From: Streptomyces sp. LX-29
GTDB lineage: Bacteria > Actinomycetota > Actinomycetes > Streptomycetales > Streptomycetaceae
Direction of reading: 5' to 3'
Assembly (NCBI RefSeq): GCF_029541745.1
Contig: NZ_CP089746.1
Span: 806,001 to 870,000 of the forward strand
Length of the DNA: 64,000 bases
Numbering within the stretch: position 1 is the stretch's first letter; each line of letters opens with the position of its first letter. Below are positions 35,386 through 45,035 of this stretch, one piece after another. Below the pieces are notes generated by a model that did no database searches, had not been told where the DNA came from, and saw nothing but the letters and a program-made list of their open reading frames with translations. The position numbers were made by a program, and so were the translations under genes.

Positions 35386-35537
35386 GCCTGGCGGACGGGG
35401 CGAACCAGCTGCACGGGCAACGTAATCACAGCGGGCGGCGGACGGAAAGGCGTTCCTGATGCGGAGATCACATACCGGCCGCCCCGCAGGTCGCATACGG
35501 TGCCGTCAACCGAGGTGGCAAGGGTGAGGAGACGGCA

Positions 35538-36095
35538 GTGGCAGACGAGACGACGGTGACCGACGGGGCGCTGATCGCGGCCCTGGGCGAGGCGGAGCCG
35601 CGGGTGGACCCGCGGGCGTACACGGCGCCGACGTCGGTGGTGATCGGCGACGTCACCCTGGCCGCGGGCAGCAGCGTCTGGTACCACGCGGTGCTCCGGG
35701 CCGACTGCGGCCCGATCGTGCTGGGCGCCGACAGCAATATTCAGGACAACTGCACCGTTCACGTCGATCCGGGCTTTCCGGTCACCGTCGGCGAGCGGGT
35801 GACCGTCGGGCACAACGTGGTGCTGCACGGGTGCACCGTCGAGGACGACGTGCTGGTCGGCATGGGCGCGACCGTCCTCAACGGGGCCAGGATCGGCGCC
35901 GGGTCCCTGATCGCCGCCCAGGCGCTGGTCCCCCAGGGCATGGTGGTGCCGCCGGGCTCCCTGGTGGCCGGAGTGCCCGCCCGGGTCAAGCGCGAGCTGA
36001 CCGCGGAGGAGCGGGAGCACATCAAGATCAACGCCCAGATGTACCTCGGACTCGCCACGACCCACAGGGAGAAGCTGCGCCGGCGCCCGGCGTGA
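35538..36095 (+). CDS. Gamma-carbonic anhydrase-like hexapeptide-repeat protein
   Basis: A 185-residue left-handed beta-helix protein of the YrdA/PaaY/gamma-CA family. LRADCGPIVLGADSNIQDNC, TVHVDPGFPVTVGE, VGHNVVLHGCTVEDDVLVGM carry the expected metal-binding His residues (in TVHVD, VGHN and VLHG). GTG at 35538 with GAGGAG upstream. It may bind zinc or iron and have carbonic anhydrase or acyl-CoA-related activity. Divergent from the third riboswitch unit. Confidence 0.87.
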   Translation: MADETTVTDGALIAALGEAEPRVDPRAYTAPTSVVIGDVTLAAGSSVWYHAVLRADCGPIVLGADSNIQDNCTVHVDPGFPVTVGERVTVGHNVVLHGCTVEDDVLVGMGATVLNGARIGAGSLIAAQALVPQGMVVPPGSLVAGVPARVKRELTAEEREHIKINAQMYLGLATTHREKLRRRPA

Positions 36096-37096
36096 CCGAC
36101 CGCCCGGCCCGACCCACCCGACGGCCCGCTACCGACAGCCCTTGCCGACACTCCTGACCGACGCCTCCGGCCGGCGCCCGTGACCGGCCCCCAGGAGGCC
36201 CCGGACCGGCCACGGCGGGCGACCGGACCGCGCCACGCCAGGCCCGTCGCCGACACCCGGCGACGGAGCGGGGCGGCCGGCTCGCACGCGCCGACTCGGA
36301 GCGGGAAGCCCGGGTCGCACGCACGCGCTCGGAGCGGGGCGGCCGCGCAGCCCGCGCACCGGCGTCGGGCGCGGCTACCGTCCGGCCACGGCCGGTGCTT
36401 CGGCGGCTCTCCGCCGGGAGCCACGCCCCCTCCGCGGCCGCGGCCACGGCGGTGTCCCGCCCACGAACGGTGGGCGGCCGGCGGGGCCGGGTGACCCGCA
36501 CGCGCGCGACGGCCGCCGTCGACGTCCGGGACCAGGTGCCGGCGGACTCGGACTCCGGGACGACCCGCACGGAGCGGCGAAGGGCGACGGAGGCGAGCGG
36601 ACACCCCACCGCACGCCGGTGTGGGGGCGCGAGCGGACACCGGGCTCCGGAATCGCCCACACACCGGCGGGCGGCGGCCGTGTGCGGGCACGGACGGCAG
36701 CCGCGCCATCGGCGCGGCCATCAACAGGAACGAGGATCCGCCCGCATACCGGCGGGGCGGCGCGAGACGTCGGGCCTGGGGCGCCGCGGGCGCCCCGCTC
36801 CGTACCACGCGGCCCGACCCCGCGTCGGCGGCGAGCCCGCCCAGCCGGTCGCGGCCGGCCGCGGCCGGGGCGGCCTCGTCGGGCCGGCGGTCCAACCGGC
36901 GGCGACCGCCGGGACTTCGGGCGCTCGGCACCGCCCCCCTCCCCGCGCGAGCCGCGCGGCGGGGCGGACGTCGGGTGCGGGAGAACGCGCGAGCGCCGTG
37001 GCTACGGTCCGTAGCCACGGCGCTCGGGGTGCCGGGGTGCCGGGCGTTGCCCGGCCCGGTGGTCCGTGGCCGGTCGGCCACGGGCGGGGCGGTGGG
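36096..37096. other. 1-kb stretch without a supported gene
   Basis: Several long open frames cross it on both strands, but all translate into Arg/Pro/Gly/Ala-rich sequence with no start context, motif or consistent codon pattern. The only clear structure is the perfect hairpin at 36991-37025. Very GC-rich spacer or a decayed region. Confidence 0.45.
36991..37025. terminator. Perfect 17-bp hairpin downstream of the DedA gene
   Basis: GAGCGCCGTGGCTACGG-T-CCGTAGCCACGGCGCTC, 70 bp behind the DedA stop on the minus strand. Both arms match fully. Without a T-tract but very stable; likely transcription terminator. Confidence 0.7.
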
Positions 37097-37774
37097 TCAG
37101 TCGCGGGCCGGCACGGGCGCCGGCTCGACGTCCGCGGCGGCCGGGGTGGCCGCCGCCTCCGCCGCTTCCGCCGCGGTCTTCTTCGCCCGGCGCTTCATCA
37201 TCACCATCGAGCCGAGGCCGAAGAGGACGGCGGCCACGAGGCCGAGCCAGGAGAACTTCTTCAACCAGTCCTCGGCCACCTTGCCGACGGAGTAGATGAC
37301 GGCGACGGTGCCGCCCGCCCAGACGATGCCGCCCAGGACGTTGGCGATGGCGAACTTCCAGTACGGCATGCGCAGCACGCCGGCCAGCGGGCCCGCGAAG
37401 ATCCGCAGCAGGGCGACGAAGCGGCCGAAGAAGACGGCCCACATGCCCCACTTCTGGAACGACCGCTCGGCAGTCGCCACGTGCGCGGCGCTGAAGTGCT
37501 TGGGGAACTTTCGCCCGAGCCAGTTCAGCAGCGGCTGGCCGCCCTTGCGGCCGATGAGGTAGCCGATGGAGTCGCCGACGATCGCTCCGGTGATCGCGCA
37601 GGCGGCGAGGATGTACGGGTTGATGTGGTCCTGCGAGGACGCGAGCAGCGTCGCCGTCACAAGGATGATCTCGCCGGGCAGCGGGATGCCCAGGCTCTCC
37701 AGTCCGATGACCAGGCCCACGATCACATACACGCTGACCGCGGGCACGGACTCGAGCCATGCCTCGATATGCAA
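37097..37774 (-). CDS. DedA family membrane protein
   Basis: A 225-residue protein (from TTG at 37772-37774) with the DedA/SNARE-associated fold: ESLGIPLPGEIILVTATLLA near 24, GDSIGYLIGRKGG, an FGRFVALLRIFAGPLAGVLR block, and five hydrophobic segments. DedA proteins are membrane transporters linked to lipid-carrier recycling and proton-motive force. The TTG has GGGGAGGA 8 bases upstream and gives LHIEAWLESVP; an in-frame GTG at 37816 lacks a good ribosome-binding site. The C-terminal 35 residues are Lys/Ala-rich and cytoplasmic. Confidence 0.85.
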   Translation of the reverse strand: MHIEAWLESVPAVSVYVIVGLVIGLESLGIPLPGEIILVTATLLASSQDHINPYILAACAITGAIVGDSIGYLIGRKGGQPLLNWLGRKFPKHFSAAHVATAERSFQKWGMWAVFFGRFVALLRIFAGPLAGVLRMPYWKFAIANVLGGIVWAGGTVAVIYSVGKVAEDWLKKFSWLGLVAAVLFGLGSMVMMKRRAKKTAAEAAEAAATPAAADVEPAPVPARD

Positions 37775-38068
37775 CGCCGGTTCCTCCCCGTTTGGTGTTT
37801 CCTGCCCCGTGCGCACCCCCGCCTGGGGACACGCCGGGGAAGCCTACTCGATCGGGGTGGACGGCCGAGCCACGCCACGCAGCCGCAGGTCACACGCGTA
37901 CCCGCGGGCACTCAGGGTGAGGTTGGGCCGGTCAGAGGGCCCGAGGGTGGCGCGGATCGGGAGGCCGAAGAGATGGGAGAGGGTTCGCCGGAGATCGGGA
38001 GACGAGGGCGCGAGGACGCCCCGCCGGGGGCCGGCGCTCGCGCGCCCTCCCCCACCCTCGGCGCCTCC

Positions 38069-38464
38069 CTAGCCCTGGGCCTTCTTGTCGGCCTCGGCGT
38101 TCTTGGCCTTGATGCGGGCGGTTTCCTTGCGCACCTCCGCCTGGGTGGCGCGCTCCTTCTGCAGCCACTCGGGGCTCTCGCTCTTCAGCGCCTCGATCTG
38201 GTCCGTGGTGAGGGCCTCGGTGACCCCGCCCCGGGCGAGGCCCGAGATGGAGATGCCGAGCTTCGCGGCGACCACGGGTCGGGGGTGCGGGCCGTTGCGC
38301 CGCAGCTCGCGCAGCCACTCCGGCGGGTCGGTCTGGAGCCGGTTCAGCTCGTCGCGCGAGACGACACCCTCCCGGAACTCGGCGGGGGTGGCCTCGAGGT
38401 ACACACCCAGCTTCTTCGCCGCGGTCGCGGGCTTCATGGTCTGGGCGTTCTGGTGCGACGTCAT
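38069..38464 (-). CDS. DUF5997 family protein
   Basis: A 131-residue soluble protein resembling the actinobacterial DUF5997 family (MKPATAAKKLGVYLEATP, LQTDPPEWLRELRRNGPHPR, VVAAKLGISISGLARGG). The AAKLGISISGLARGG part looks like a helix-turn-helix, so DNA binding is plausible but unproven. It is divergent from the LysR-effector-domain gene with only 57 bp between the start codons. No other function can be read from it. Confidence 0.75.
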   Translation of the reverse strand: MTSHQNAQTMKPATAAKKLGVYLEATPAEFREGVVSRDELNRLQTDPPEWLRELRRNGPHPRPVVAAKLGISISGLARGGVTEALTTDQIEALKSESPEWLQKERATQAEVRKETARIKAKNAEADKKAQG

Positions 38465-38521
38465 GGTTCAAGGATATCGAGCGTGTGCACGCTCCCCGAC
38501 CACGCCCGGTAGCCTGGCCTG

Positions 38522-39358
38522 GTGACAGGCTCGGAAGCATCCCCTTCGTTCCGGCTCGCGTACGTCCCGGGTGCGACCCCCGCCAAGTGGGTGCGGATCT
38601 GGAACGAGCGACTGCCCGACGTCCCGCTGCACCTCGTCTCGGCGCCCGCAGCCGAGGCGCCCGGCATGCTCCGCCGTGGCGAAGCCGACGCGGGCCTCGT
38701 GCGGCTTCCCATGGACCGCACCGGCCTGCACGCGATCCCCCTCTACACCGAGACCACGGTGGTCGTGATCCCCAAGGACCACCTGGTGGCGGCGGTCGAC
38801 GAGGTGTCCATCGCGGATCTCGCCGACGACGTCGTGTTCCACCCCCTGGACGACACCCTCGACTGGGAGCACCCGCCGGGACGGCCCGCGATCGAGCGCC
38901 CCGCCACGACGGCGGACGCCATCGAGCTGGTGGCGGCGGGGGTGGGACTGCTCCTCGTGCCGCAGTCGCTGGCCCGCCTGCACCACCGCAGGGACCTCAC
39001 GTACCGCCCGGTCACGGACGCCCCCCAGTCGCGCGTCGCCCTGTCGTGGATCGAGGACGAGACCACCGACCTGGTCGAGGAGTTCATCGGCATCGTCCGT
39101 GGGCGCACCGTCAACAGTTCGCGGGGCCGCCGTCCCGCCCCGGCGCAGTCGAAGGAGAAGCGCCCCGAGGTCGGCGGCTCACGGGGGAAGGGCGCGACGG
39201 GCAAGACCGCGTCCGGTCGGGCCGCGGGCGGTCGGACGGCGGGCAGGTCGGCGCGGAGTGGCTCCGGCGCCGCCGGCAGGGGCGGCGGCTCGGGCAAGAG
39301 CGGCGGCTCGGGCCGCACCCAGGCCGCCCGGCGCGGCAAGCCCCGCCGCCGGTCGTAG
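38522..39358 (+). CDS. LysR-type substrate-binding domain protein lacking the HTH
   Basis: A 278-residue protein. Residues 9-200 form a LysR effector domain (FRLAYVPGATPAKWVRIWNE, LRRGEADAGLVRLPMDRTGLHAIPLY, VAAGVGLLLVPQSLARLHHR). There is no N-terminal winged helix. The last 75 residues are Gly/Lys/Arg/Ser-rich and basic, perhaps nucleic-acid-binding. GTG start at 38522. The divergent DUF5997 protein might supply DNA binding (inference). Confidence 0.8.
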   Translation: MTGSEASPSFRLAYVPGATPAKWVRIWNERLPDVPLHLVSAPAAEAPGMLRRGEADAGLVRLPMDRTGLHAIPLYTETTVVVIPKDHLVAAVDEVSIADLADDVVFHPLDDTLDWEHPPGRPAIERPATTADAIELVAAGVGLLLVPQSLARLHHRRDLTYRPVTDAPQSRVALSWIEDETTDLVEEFIGIVRGRTVNSSRGRRPAPAQSKEKRPEVGGSRGKGATGKTASGRAAGGRTAGRSARSGSGAAGRGGGSGKSGGSGRTQAARRGKPRRRS

Positions 39359-39443
39359 TCCGGGCGGCGGGGGCGGCCGATCGACGCCGCTCAGGGGCGG
39401 AGCGTAGGAAACGCGGAACGCCGGGAACGCGGAACGTCGGGAG

Positions 39444-39896
39444 TCAGGAGTTCGGGCGCAGCGTCCACACGATGGACATCTCACCGGTCACGGCACCGTC
39501 CTCGCGGGTGATGGCGATGTTGACCGGGAACTCCGGGCGCTCGCCCGCGTCGAGCTCGGCGACGACGTCGGCGGCCGGGCGGCCCAGCTCGGCGGTGGCG
39601 GTGACCGGCCCCTTGGCGAGCTTCTTGTAGCCGATCTCGGCGCGCACGGCCAGCGGCACGGCACGCGAGAGCTGGTCGCTGAAGGCGGCGAGCACGATCG
39701 CGCCGCTCGCGGACTCGGCCAGGGTGAACATGGCGCCGGCGTGCGGCCCGGCCACGTGGTTGTGGAAGTCGGGCTGGTCCGGCAGACGCAGCACGGCGCG
39801 CTCGGCCGAGGTCTCCAGGAACTCCAGGTTCAGGGTGCGCACCATGGGCACCGTGGCGGCGAGCAGCTCGCCGATCTGCGGCTGGGTCGTAGTCAT
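39444..39896 (-). CDS. DUF4442/PaaI-type hotdog thioesterase
   Basis: A 150-residue hotdog-fold protein: [20 protein letters not shown] carries the family's His/Glu region, followed by [20 protein letters not shown] and a C-terminal MSIVWTLRP strand. The ATG at 39894-39896 fits the family N-terminus; the frame upstream is not coding. Substrate unknown. Divergent from the proline-rich membrane protein gene. Confidence 0.8.
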   Translation of the reverse strand: MTTTQPQIGELLAATVPMVRTLNLEFLETSAERAVLRLPDQPDFHNHVAGPHAGAMFTLAESASGAIVLAAFSDQLSRAVPLAVRAEIGYKKLAKGPVTATAELGRPAADVVAELDAGERPEFPVNIAITREDGAVTGEMSIVWTLRPNS

Positions 39897-40035
39897 GGCA
39901 GGAAAGTTACCAGCGGGTAGCACCCTGCGGAAGAGTCGGCTCCCACGCCGGCTCCACGCTGGAAACGGTGGAAGGGGCTCGGAGACGGGGGCCGGCCGTA
40001 GCAGCGGCCGACCGCCCCCTCTAAGGTGGACGCCC

Positions 40036-41286
40036 ATGTGGCCAGGACAGCAGCCGACCGGCGGCGAGCAGAACCCACAGGACCAGAACCCCCCACAACA
40101 GCCGGGCTACCCACAGCCCGGCCCGTACCAGCAGCCGGGCTACCAGCAACCGGGCTACGCCCAGCCGAACCCCTACGCGCACACCGGGCAGCAGCCCACG
40201 GGATACCCGCAGACCGGACAGCAGCCGGGTCAGCAACCCGGCTACCCGCACACCGGACAACAGCCGGGATACCCGCAGGCCGGACAGCAGCAGCCCCAGC
40301 CGTACCCGGCGCAGCCGAACCCGTACCAGCAGCCGAACCCCTATCAGCAGCCGGGCTACACGCCGCCGCTGGGGCAGCAGCCGGTGACCCCGCCGCCGGG
40401 CTGGCACGCCCCCACCGGGCCGAACGGCGCCCCGGAGCCGTCGGGCGACGCGAAGAAGAAGCGCACGGCCACCATCGCGATCGTGACGGCGGTCGCCGTG
40501 GTCGCGGCAGCCGTGGTCACCGCCGTCGCCGTGCTGGGCAAGGACGGCGACGACGCGAAGACCGAGGCTCAGGACGGCGAGAAGACCAGCGCCTCACCGT
40601 CCTCGCAGCCGGAGAAGACGCCGGCACCCGGCGGGGGCGGCGGCGGAGAGGACGCGGAGGACCTTCCCGAGGACAATCCGCGGCGCGGCGGCGCCACGGT
40701 CAAGCCGGTGGTCCCCGGCTGGCAGACCGTCGTGAACACCAAGCGGCGCAACGCCTTCGACGTACCCGCCGGTTGGAAGGTCATGGGCGCCAGCTGGTCC
40801 AGCGGGTTCGAGACCGACGACGGCAAGGCGCTGGTCGCCATGTCCTCACCCGCCAAGTTCACCCCCGAGTGGTGCACGGTCACCAAGGAGGGCGGCTACA
40901 AGGACACCACCGCGCTGGCGGGCACGGGCACCAAGGGCGCCCAGGGCGCCAAGAGCGAGGCCGAGGCCGCCGAGAACGAGGCCGAGAACTGGGTGTACGC
41001 CGCGTTCGACCAGAAGCAGACCGGCAAGCGCACGGTGACCGACGCCAAGCCGTTCACCAGCGACCACGGGCTCAAGGGCTACACCTCGTCGGCCACCGTC
41101 ACCGGCGTGAAGAAGAAGACCAAGTGCGACAGCGACGGCAAGGCGTTCACCGTCACCTACACCGACAGCAACGGCGACTTCGCGACCTGGGTGCTGTATG
41201 CCGCCAAGGGCGTCAAGGGTGAGCTGCCGGACGCCACCATCAAGAAGATCATGAGCTCCCTCCGTCCCCTGAAGTCCACCGACTGA
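40036..41286 (+). CDS. Pro/Gln/Tyr-rich single-pass membrane protein
   Basis: A 416-residue protein. The first 140 residues are a PGYPQ/QQPGYQ repeat-rich cytoplasmic segment, followed by KKKR and one transmembrane helix (about 151-175). An acidic Gly-rich linker and an extracytoplasmic domain (about 225-416) with [20 protein letters not shown] and GEWCTV-like features follow. This architecture is common for Streptomyces 'hypothetical membrane proteins'; the exported domain is not one I can name. ATG at 40036 behind AAGGTGG. Function unknown. Confidence 0.75.
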   Translation: MWPGQQPTGGEQNPQDQNPPQQPGYPQPGPYQQPGYQQPGYAQPNPYAHTGQQPTGYPQTGQQPGQQPGYPHTGQQPGYPQAGQQQPQPYPAQPNPYQQPNPYQQPGYTPPLGQQPVTPPPGWHAPTGPNGAPEPSGDAKKKRTATIAIVTAVAVVAAAVVTAVAVLGKDGDDAKTEAQDGEKTSASPSSQPEKTPAPGGGGGGEDAEDLPEDNPRRGGATVKPVVPGWQTVVNTKRRNAFDVPAGWKVMGASWSSGFETDDGKALVAMSSPAKFTPEWCTVTKEGGYKDTTALAGTGTKGAQGAKSEAEAAENEAENWVYAAFDQKQTGKRTVTDAKPFTSDHGLKGYTSSATVTGVKKKTKCDSDGKAFTVTYTDSNGDFATWVLYAAKGVKGELPDATIKKIMSSLRPLKSTD

Positions 41287-41296
41287 GCCCTCGCCG

Positions 41297-42730
41297 TTGA
41301 CATCCGCCACCCCGCCTCGCCCGTGTCCCTCCCGCCCGTCGCGCCTGCCGTCCTGGGCCGGCCGCAACTACACCCTGCTGACGGCGGCCGCCGTGGTCAC
41401 CGGGCTCGGCAACGCCGGTGCCCTGGTCGCGGCCGCGTTCGCGGTGCTGGAGGCGGGCGGTGACGGCGGCGACGTCGGGATCGTCGCCGCGGCCCGCACC
41501 GCCCCGCTGCTGCTCTTCCTCCTGATAGGCGGGGCGCTGGCGGACCGGCTGCCGCGGCACCGGGTGATGGTCGCGACGAACGTGCTCAGCTGTGTCTCCC
41601 AGGCGGCCTTCGCCGTCCTGGTGCTGGCCGGCGAGGCGCGGCTGTGGCACATGGTCCTGCTCTCCGCGCTCGGCGGCACCGGCCAGGCGTTCTTCTCGCC
41701 CGCGGCCGAGGGGATGCTGTACGCCAGCGTCACCGGTGAGCAGGCCGGACGGGCCTTCGCCTACTTCCGGATGGGCGTGCACGGCTCGCAGATCGGGGGC
41801 GCGGCGCTGGGCGGGGCGCTCATCGCGGCCTTCGGGCCGGGCTGGGTGCTGGCGCTGGACGCGGTCGCCTTCGCCGCCGCGGCCGGGCTGCGCGCCTTCC
41901 TCGACGTCTCGGGGTCGGCCCGCCGCGAAGCGGGCGGCCCTGGGCTGCTGCGGGACCTGCGCGAGGGGTGGCGGGAGTTCACCGGGCGGCCCTGGCTGTG
42001 GGGCATCGTGGTGCAGTTCTCGGTGGTGAACGCCGTGGTGGCCGCGGCCGACGCGGTGTACGGCCCGCTGGTCGCCGAGGAGCGGTTGGGCGGGGCCCGC
42101 CCCTGGGGGCGGGCGCTGGCCGCGTTCGGCGCGGGCACCGTGCTCGGCGGGCTGCTGATGACCCGTTGGAAGCCCCGACGGATGCTGCTCGCCGGCACGC
42201 TGTGCGTCTTCCCCTTCGCGCTCCCCTCGGCGGCGCTCGCCGTCCCGGTGCCGGTACCGGTCCTGGCCGCGGCGATGTTCGTCGCCGGCGTCTCGATCGA
42301 GGTCTTCGGCGTCTCCTGGATGACCGCCATGCACCAGGAGATCCCGGAGGACAAGCTCTCCCGGCTGTCCGCCTACGACTGGTTCGGCTCGGTCGCCCTG
42401 GTCCCGCTCGCCACCGCGCTGGCCGGCCCGGCCGAGAGCGCCTTCGGACGCACGGCGGCCCTGTGGGGCTGTGCCGGTCTGATCGTCGTCCTCACCGCCG
42501 CGGTCCTCGCGGTGCCGGACGTACGACGGCTGACGCGCCGTGACGCCCCGGGGGACGATCCGCCGAAGGCCGCGGGCGCCGACGGCCTCCCGGACACCCT
42601 GGGCGAGCTCCCGGAGCCCGGCGACTCCCCCGCCGCCCCACCCAGCCGCGCTGATCTTCCCCCACCCAGCCGCGCTGATATGCCCCCACCCAGCCGCCCT
42701 GATCTCCCCCCGGTCGCCGACCCGGCCTGA
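41297..42730 (+). CDS. MFS transporter (12-TM, EntS/MFS_3-like)
   Basis: A 477-residue membrane protein with about 12 hydrophobic segments. The loop GGALADRLPRHRVMVATN after TM2 is the MFS signature. The RMGVHGSQIGGAALGGAL and GVSWMTAMHQEIPEDKLSR stretches resemble the MFS_3/EntS branch of exporters. TTG at 41297 with no strong ribosome-binding site, 10 bp after the preceding stop, so it may be coupled. The last 60 residues are hydrophilic and end in three 8-residue proline repeats. Substrate unknown. Confidence 0.78.
   Translation: MTSATPPRPCPSRPSRLPSWAGRNYTLLTAAAVVTGLGNAGALVAAAFAVLEAGGDGGDVGIVAAARTAPLLLFLLIGGALADRLPRHRVMVATNVLSCVSQAAFAVLVLAGEARLWHMVLLSALGGTGQAFFSPAAEGMLYASVTGEQAGRAFAYFRMGVHGSQIGGAALGGALIAAFGPGWVLALDAVAFAAAAGLRAFLDVSGSARREAGGPGLLRDLREGWREFTGRPWLWGIVVQFSVVNAVVAAADAVYGPLVAEERLGGARPWGRALAAFGAGTVLGGLLMTRWKPRRMLLAGTLCVFPFALPSAALAVPVPVPVLAAAMFVAGVSIEVFGVSWMTAMHQEIPEDKLSRLSAYDWFGSVALVPLATALAGPAESAFGRTAALWGCAGLIVVLTAAVLAVPDVRRLTRRDAPGDDPPKAAGADGLPDTLGELPEPGDSPAAPPSRADLPPPSRADMPPPSRPDLPPVADPA
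42641..42715 (+). repeat. 24-bp tandem repeat at the MFS gene 3' end
   Basis: Three copies of CCCACCCAGCCGCGCTGATC plus TTCC-type ends encode PPSRADLP, PPSRADMP, PPSRPDLP. Confidence 0.85.
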
Positions 42731-42926
42731 GCCACCCGTTCACGGCCCGGCTCCCCTTGTCGCGGCGACGCGACCGCGCGACGGCGGCGCCGTAGGGGTG
42801 ACGGCGCCGCCCGTCCTCGGGCACGCCCCGTCGGGTGCCCCGTCGGAACGGGCCGCCTCACGTCGGTCGTACCGCCGGCGGCGCCCGGGGCCCCCGGTGC
42901 CCGGGGCGCCCCGCCGGACGGTTCCC

Positions 42927-43781
42927 TCAACCGATGCCGAACGCCCCGCCCGGGGGTTCGGGCGAGGGCACCGCGTCGGCGTCCCGGACCACGGCCGCGC
43001 CTCGGGCGAAGCGGGTCAGCGACGGGCCGTGCTCGACGCGAGCGGGGAAGGCGTCGGCCGCGGACCTGCGGGCGAGCACGTCGATGGGCAGCTCGGCGGC
43101 GGAGGCGACCAGCACGGCGTTGCCGAAGCGACGACCCCGCAACATGCCCGGCTCGGCGATCAGGCAGACCTCGGGGAAGACGGCCGCGAAGGTGGCCAGC
43201 TGGGAGCGGAGGAAGGCGAACGGGGCGCTGTCGGCGAGGTTGGCCGCGTAGTGGCCGCCCGGCCGCAGCACCCGCGCCACCGCGCGCCCGTACTCCACGG
43301 AGGTCAGGTGCGCGGGCACCCGCGAGCCGCCGAAGACATCGCCGACGACCACGTCGACGGAGGCGGCCGGCGCCGCCTCCAAGGCGGCCCGCGCGTCCGC
43401 CGTGCGCAGCGCGATCCCGGAGTCCGGCGGCAGCGGCAGGTGCTCCGCGACCAGCCCCAGCAGCGCACCGTCGTACTCGACCACCTCCTGCCGCGACCCC
43501 GGTCGGGTGGCCGCGACGTAGCGCGGCAGGGTGAGCGCCCCGCCGCCGAGGTGCAGCACGTCCAGCGACGCCCCCGGGTCGGCGACGGCGTCCAGCAGGT
43601 ACGCCAGCCGGCGCGCGTACTCGAACTCGAGGTGGGTGGGGTCGTCCAGGTCCACGTACGACTGCGGGGCGCCCTCCACGGTGAGCAGCCAGGCCCGCTC
43701 GCGGTCCACGTCGGGCATCAACTTGGCGGTGCCGCCGGCCACGGCGCGGCTCACGGGTATCGACTCGTCCACGCCCACCAT
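42927..43781 (-). CDS. Spermidine synthase-like methyltransferase-fold protein
   Basis: A 284-residue protein of the SpeE-like family. It has GAPQSYVDLDDPTHLEFEY, the nucleotide-binding loop VLHLGGGALTLPRY near 76, EYDGALLGL, ADARAAL and DVVVGDVFGG. True polyamine synthases have an active-site Asp and a GG.G loop; here the loop is GGGALTL and polyamine substrate residues are not evident, so real substrate is unknown. The ATG at 43779-43781 is only 3 bp from the tuf3 terminator hairpin, so transcription must begin at or inside the gene start or read through. Confidence 0.8.
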   Translation of the reverse strand: MVGVDESIPVSRAVAGGTAKLMPDVDRERAWLLTVEGAPQSYVDLDDPTHLEFEYARRLAYLLDAVADPGASLDVLHLGGGALTLPRYVAATRPGSRQEVVEYDGALLGLVAEHLPLPPDSGIALRTADARAALEAAPAASVDVVVGDVFGGSRVPAHLTSVEYGRAVARVLRPGGHYAANLADSAPFAFLRSQLATFAAVFPEVCLIAEPGMLRGRRFGNAVLVASAAELPIDVLARRSAADAFPARVEHGPSLTRFARGAAVVRDADAVPSPEPPGGAFGIG

Positions 43782-43784
43782 TGT

Positions 43785-43827
43785 GACGCCGGACGGACGG
43801 GCCGTAACCGCCCGTCCGTCCGGCGTC
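43785..43827. terminator. Perfect 18-bp hairpin after tuf3
   Basis: GACGCCGGACGGACGGGC and GCCCGTCCGTCCGGCGTC flank a 7-base loop, 36 bp behind the tuf3 stop on the minus strand. Strong candidate terminator. Confidence 0.8.
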
Positions 43828-43862
43828 TCCAGGCCGCGCCCGCGCGGGGCGCGGCAGGGTGT

Positions 43863-45035
43863 CTAGTCGACGGTCATGACCGTCCCGGCACCCACGGTGC
43901 GGCCGCCTTCGCGGATGGCGAAGCCGAGGCCGGGCTCCAAGGGGAGCTCGCGGCCGAGCTCGACGGTCATGGAGACCGTGTCGCCGGGCGCGGCCACGGC
44001 CGTCCGCCCGAGGTCGACGTCGCCGACGACATCGGCCGTGCGGATGTAGAACTGCGGTCGGTAGCCGGTGGACAGCGGCGTCCGGCGGCCGCCTTCCGCC
44101 GTGGACAGGACGTAGACACGGGCCGTGAAGCGGCGGCGCGGCACGACGCTGCCGGGCGCCGCCACGACGTGGCCGCGGCGCACCGCGTCCCGCTGCACCC
44201 CGCGCAGCAGCAGCGCCACGTTGTCGCCCGCCTCGGCGAGCTCCATCGGCTTGCCGAAGGTCTCCACGCCGGTGACGACGCTGGCGAGGCCGGCCCCCAG
44301 CACCTCGACCCGGTCGCCGACCTGCACCGTGCCGCGCTCGACGGCGCCGGTGACGACCGTGCCGCGGCCGCTGATGGTGAGGACGTTCTCCACCGGCATC
44401 AGGAACGGCGCGTCGGTATAGCGCACCGGCGTCGGCACATAGGTGTCGACGGCGTCGAGGAGCGCCTCGACGGCCCCGGTCCAGCGCGGGTCCCCGTCGA
44501 GCGCGCGCAGCCCGGAGACCCGAACCACCGGCACGTGGTCGCCGTCGTAACCGTGGGCGGTCAGCAGCTCGCGCACCTCCAGCTCCACGAGGTCGGTGAG
44601 CTCGGAGTCGCCCGCGTCCGCCTTGTTGAGCGCGACGACGATGTGGTCGACGCCGACCTGGCGGGCGAGCAGCACGTGCTCGGCGGTCTGCGGCATGACG
44701 CCGTCGAGGGCGGAGACGACGAGGATGGCCCCGTCGAGTTGGGCGGCTCCGGTCACCATGTTCTTGATGAAGTCGGCGTGGCCGGGCATGTCGACGTGCG
44801 CGTAGTGCCGGGTGTCGGTCTCGTACTCGACGTGCGAGAGGTTGATGGTGATGCCGCGGGCGGCCTCCTCGGGCGCCCGGTCGATGCGGTCGAAGGGGAC
44901 GTAGGTGCCGCCGGTGCCGCGCTCGCTGAGGACCTTGGTGATGGCGGCGGTCAGCGTGGTCTTGCCGTGGTCGACATGGCCCATGGTGCCGATGTTCAGG
45001 TGCGGCTTGGTGCGCACGTAACCCTGCTTGGACAT
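43863..45035 (-). CDS. tuf3: Elongation factor Tu paralogue (tuf3 type)
   Basis: A 390-residue EF-Tu with all G motifs: [11 protein letters not shown] near 19, RGITIN near 60, DMPGHADF near 81, NKAD near 136. It differs from housekeeping EF-Tu at many normally fixed places (DMPGHADF for [17 protein letters not shown] for ATDGPMPQT). It also stands alone rather than in the rpsL-rpsG-fusA-tuf operon. Streptomyces tuf3 genes show this pattern and are known to be induced by amino acid starvation and the stringent response. The ATG is preceded by GGAACG; the leader is long. Confidence 0.88.
   Translation of the reverse strand: MSKQGYVRTKPHLNIGTMGHVDHGKTTLTAAITKVLSERGTGGTYVPFDRIDRAPEEAARGITINLSHVEYETDTRHYAHVDMPGHADFIKNMVTGAAQLDGAILVVSALDGVMPQTAEHVLLARQVGVDHIVVALNKADAGDSELTDLVELEVRELLTAHGYDGDHVPVVRVSGLRALDGDPRWTGAVEALLDAVDTYVPTPVRYTDAPFLMPVENVLTISGRGTVVTGAVERGTVQVGDRVEVLGAGLASVVTGVETFGKPMELAEAGDNVALLLRGVQRDAVRRGHVVAAPGSVVPRRRFTARVYVLSTAEGGRRTPLSTGYRPQFYIRTADVVGDVDLGRTAVAAPGDTVSMTVELGRELPLEPGLGFAIREGGRTVGAGTVMTVD

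Noticed and set aside
36028..37081. Several 100-440-residue frames in the 1-kb region next to DedA
   Set aside because: Arg/Pro-rich translations, no ribosome-binding sites or motifs, inconsistent codon-position composition.
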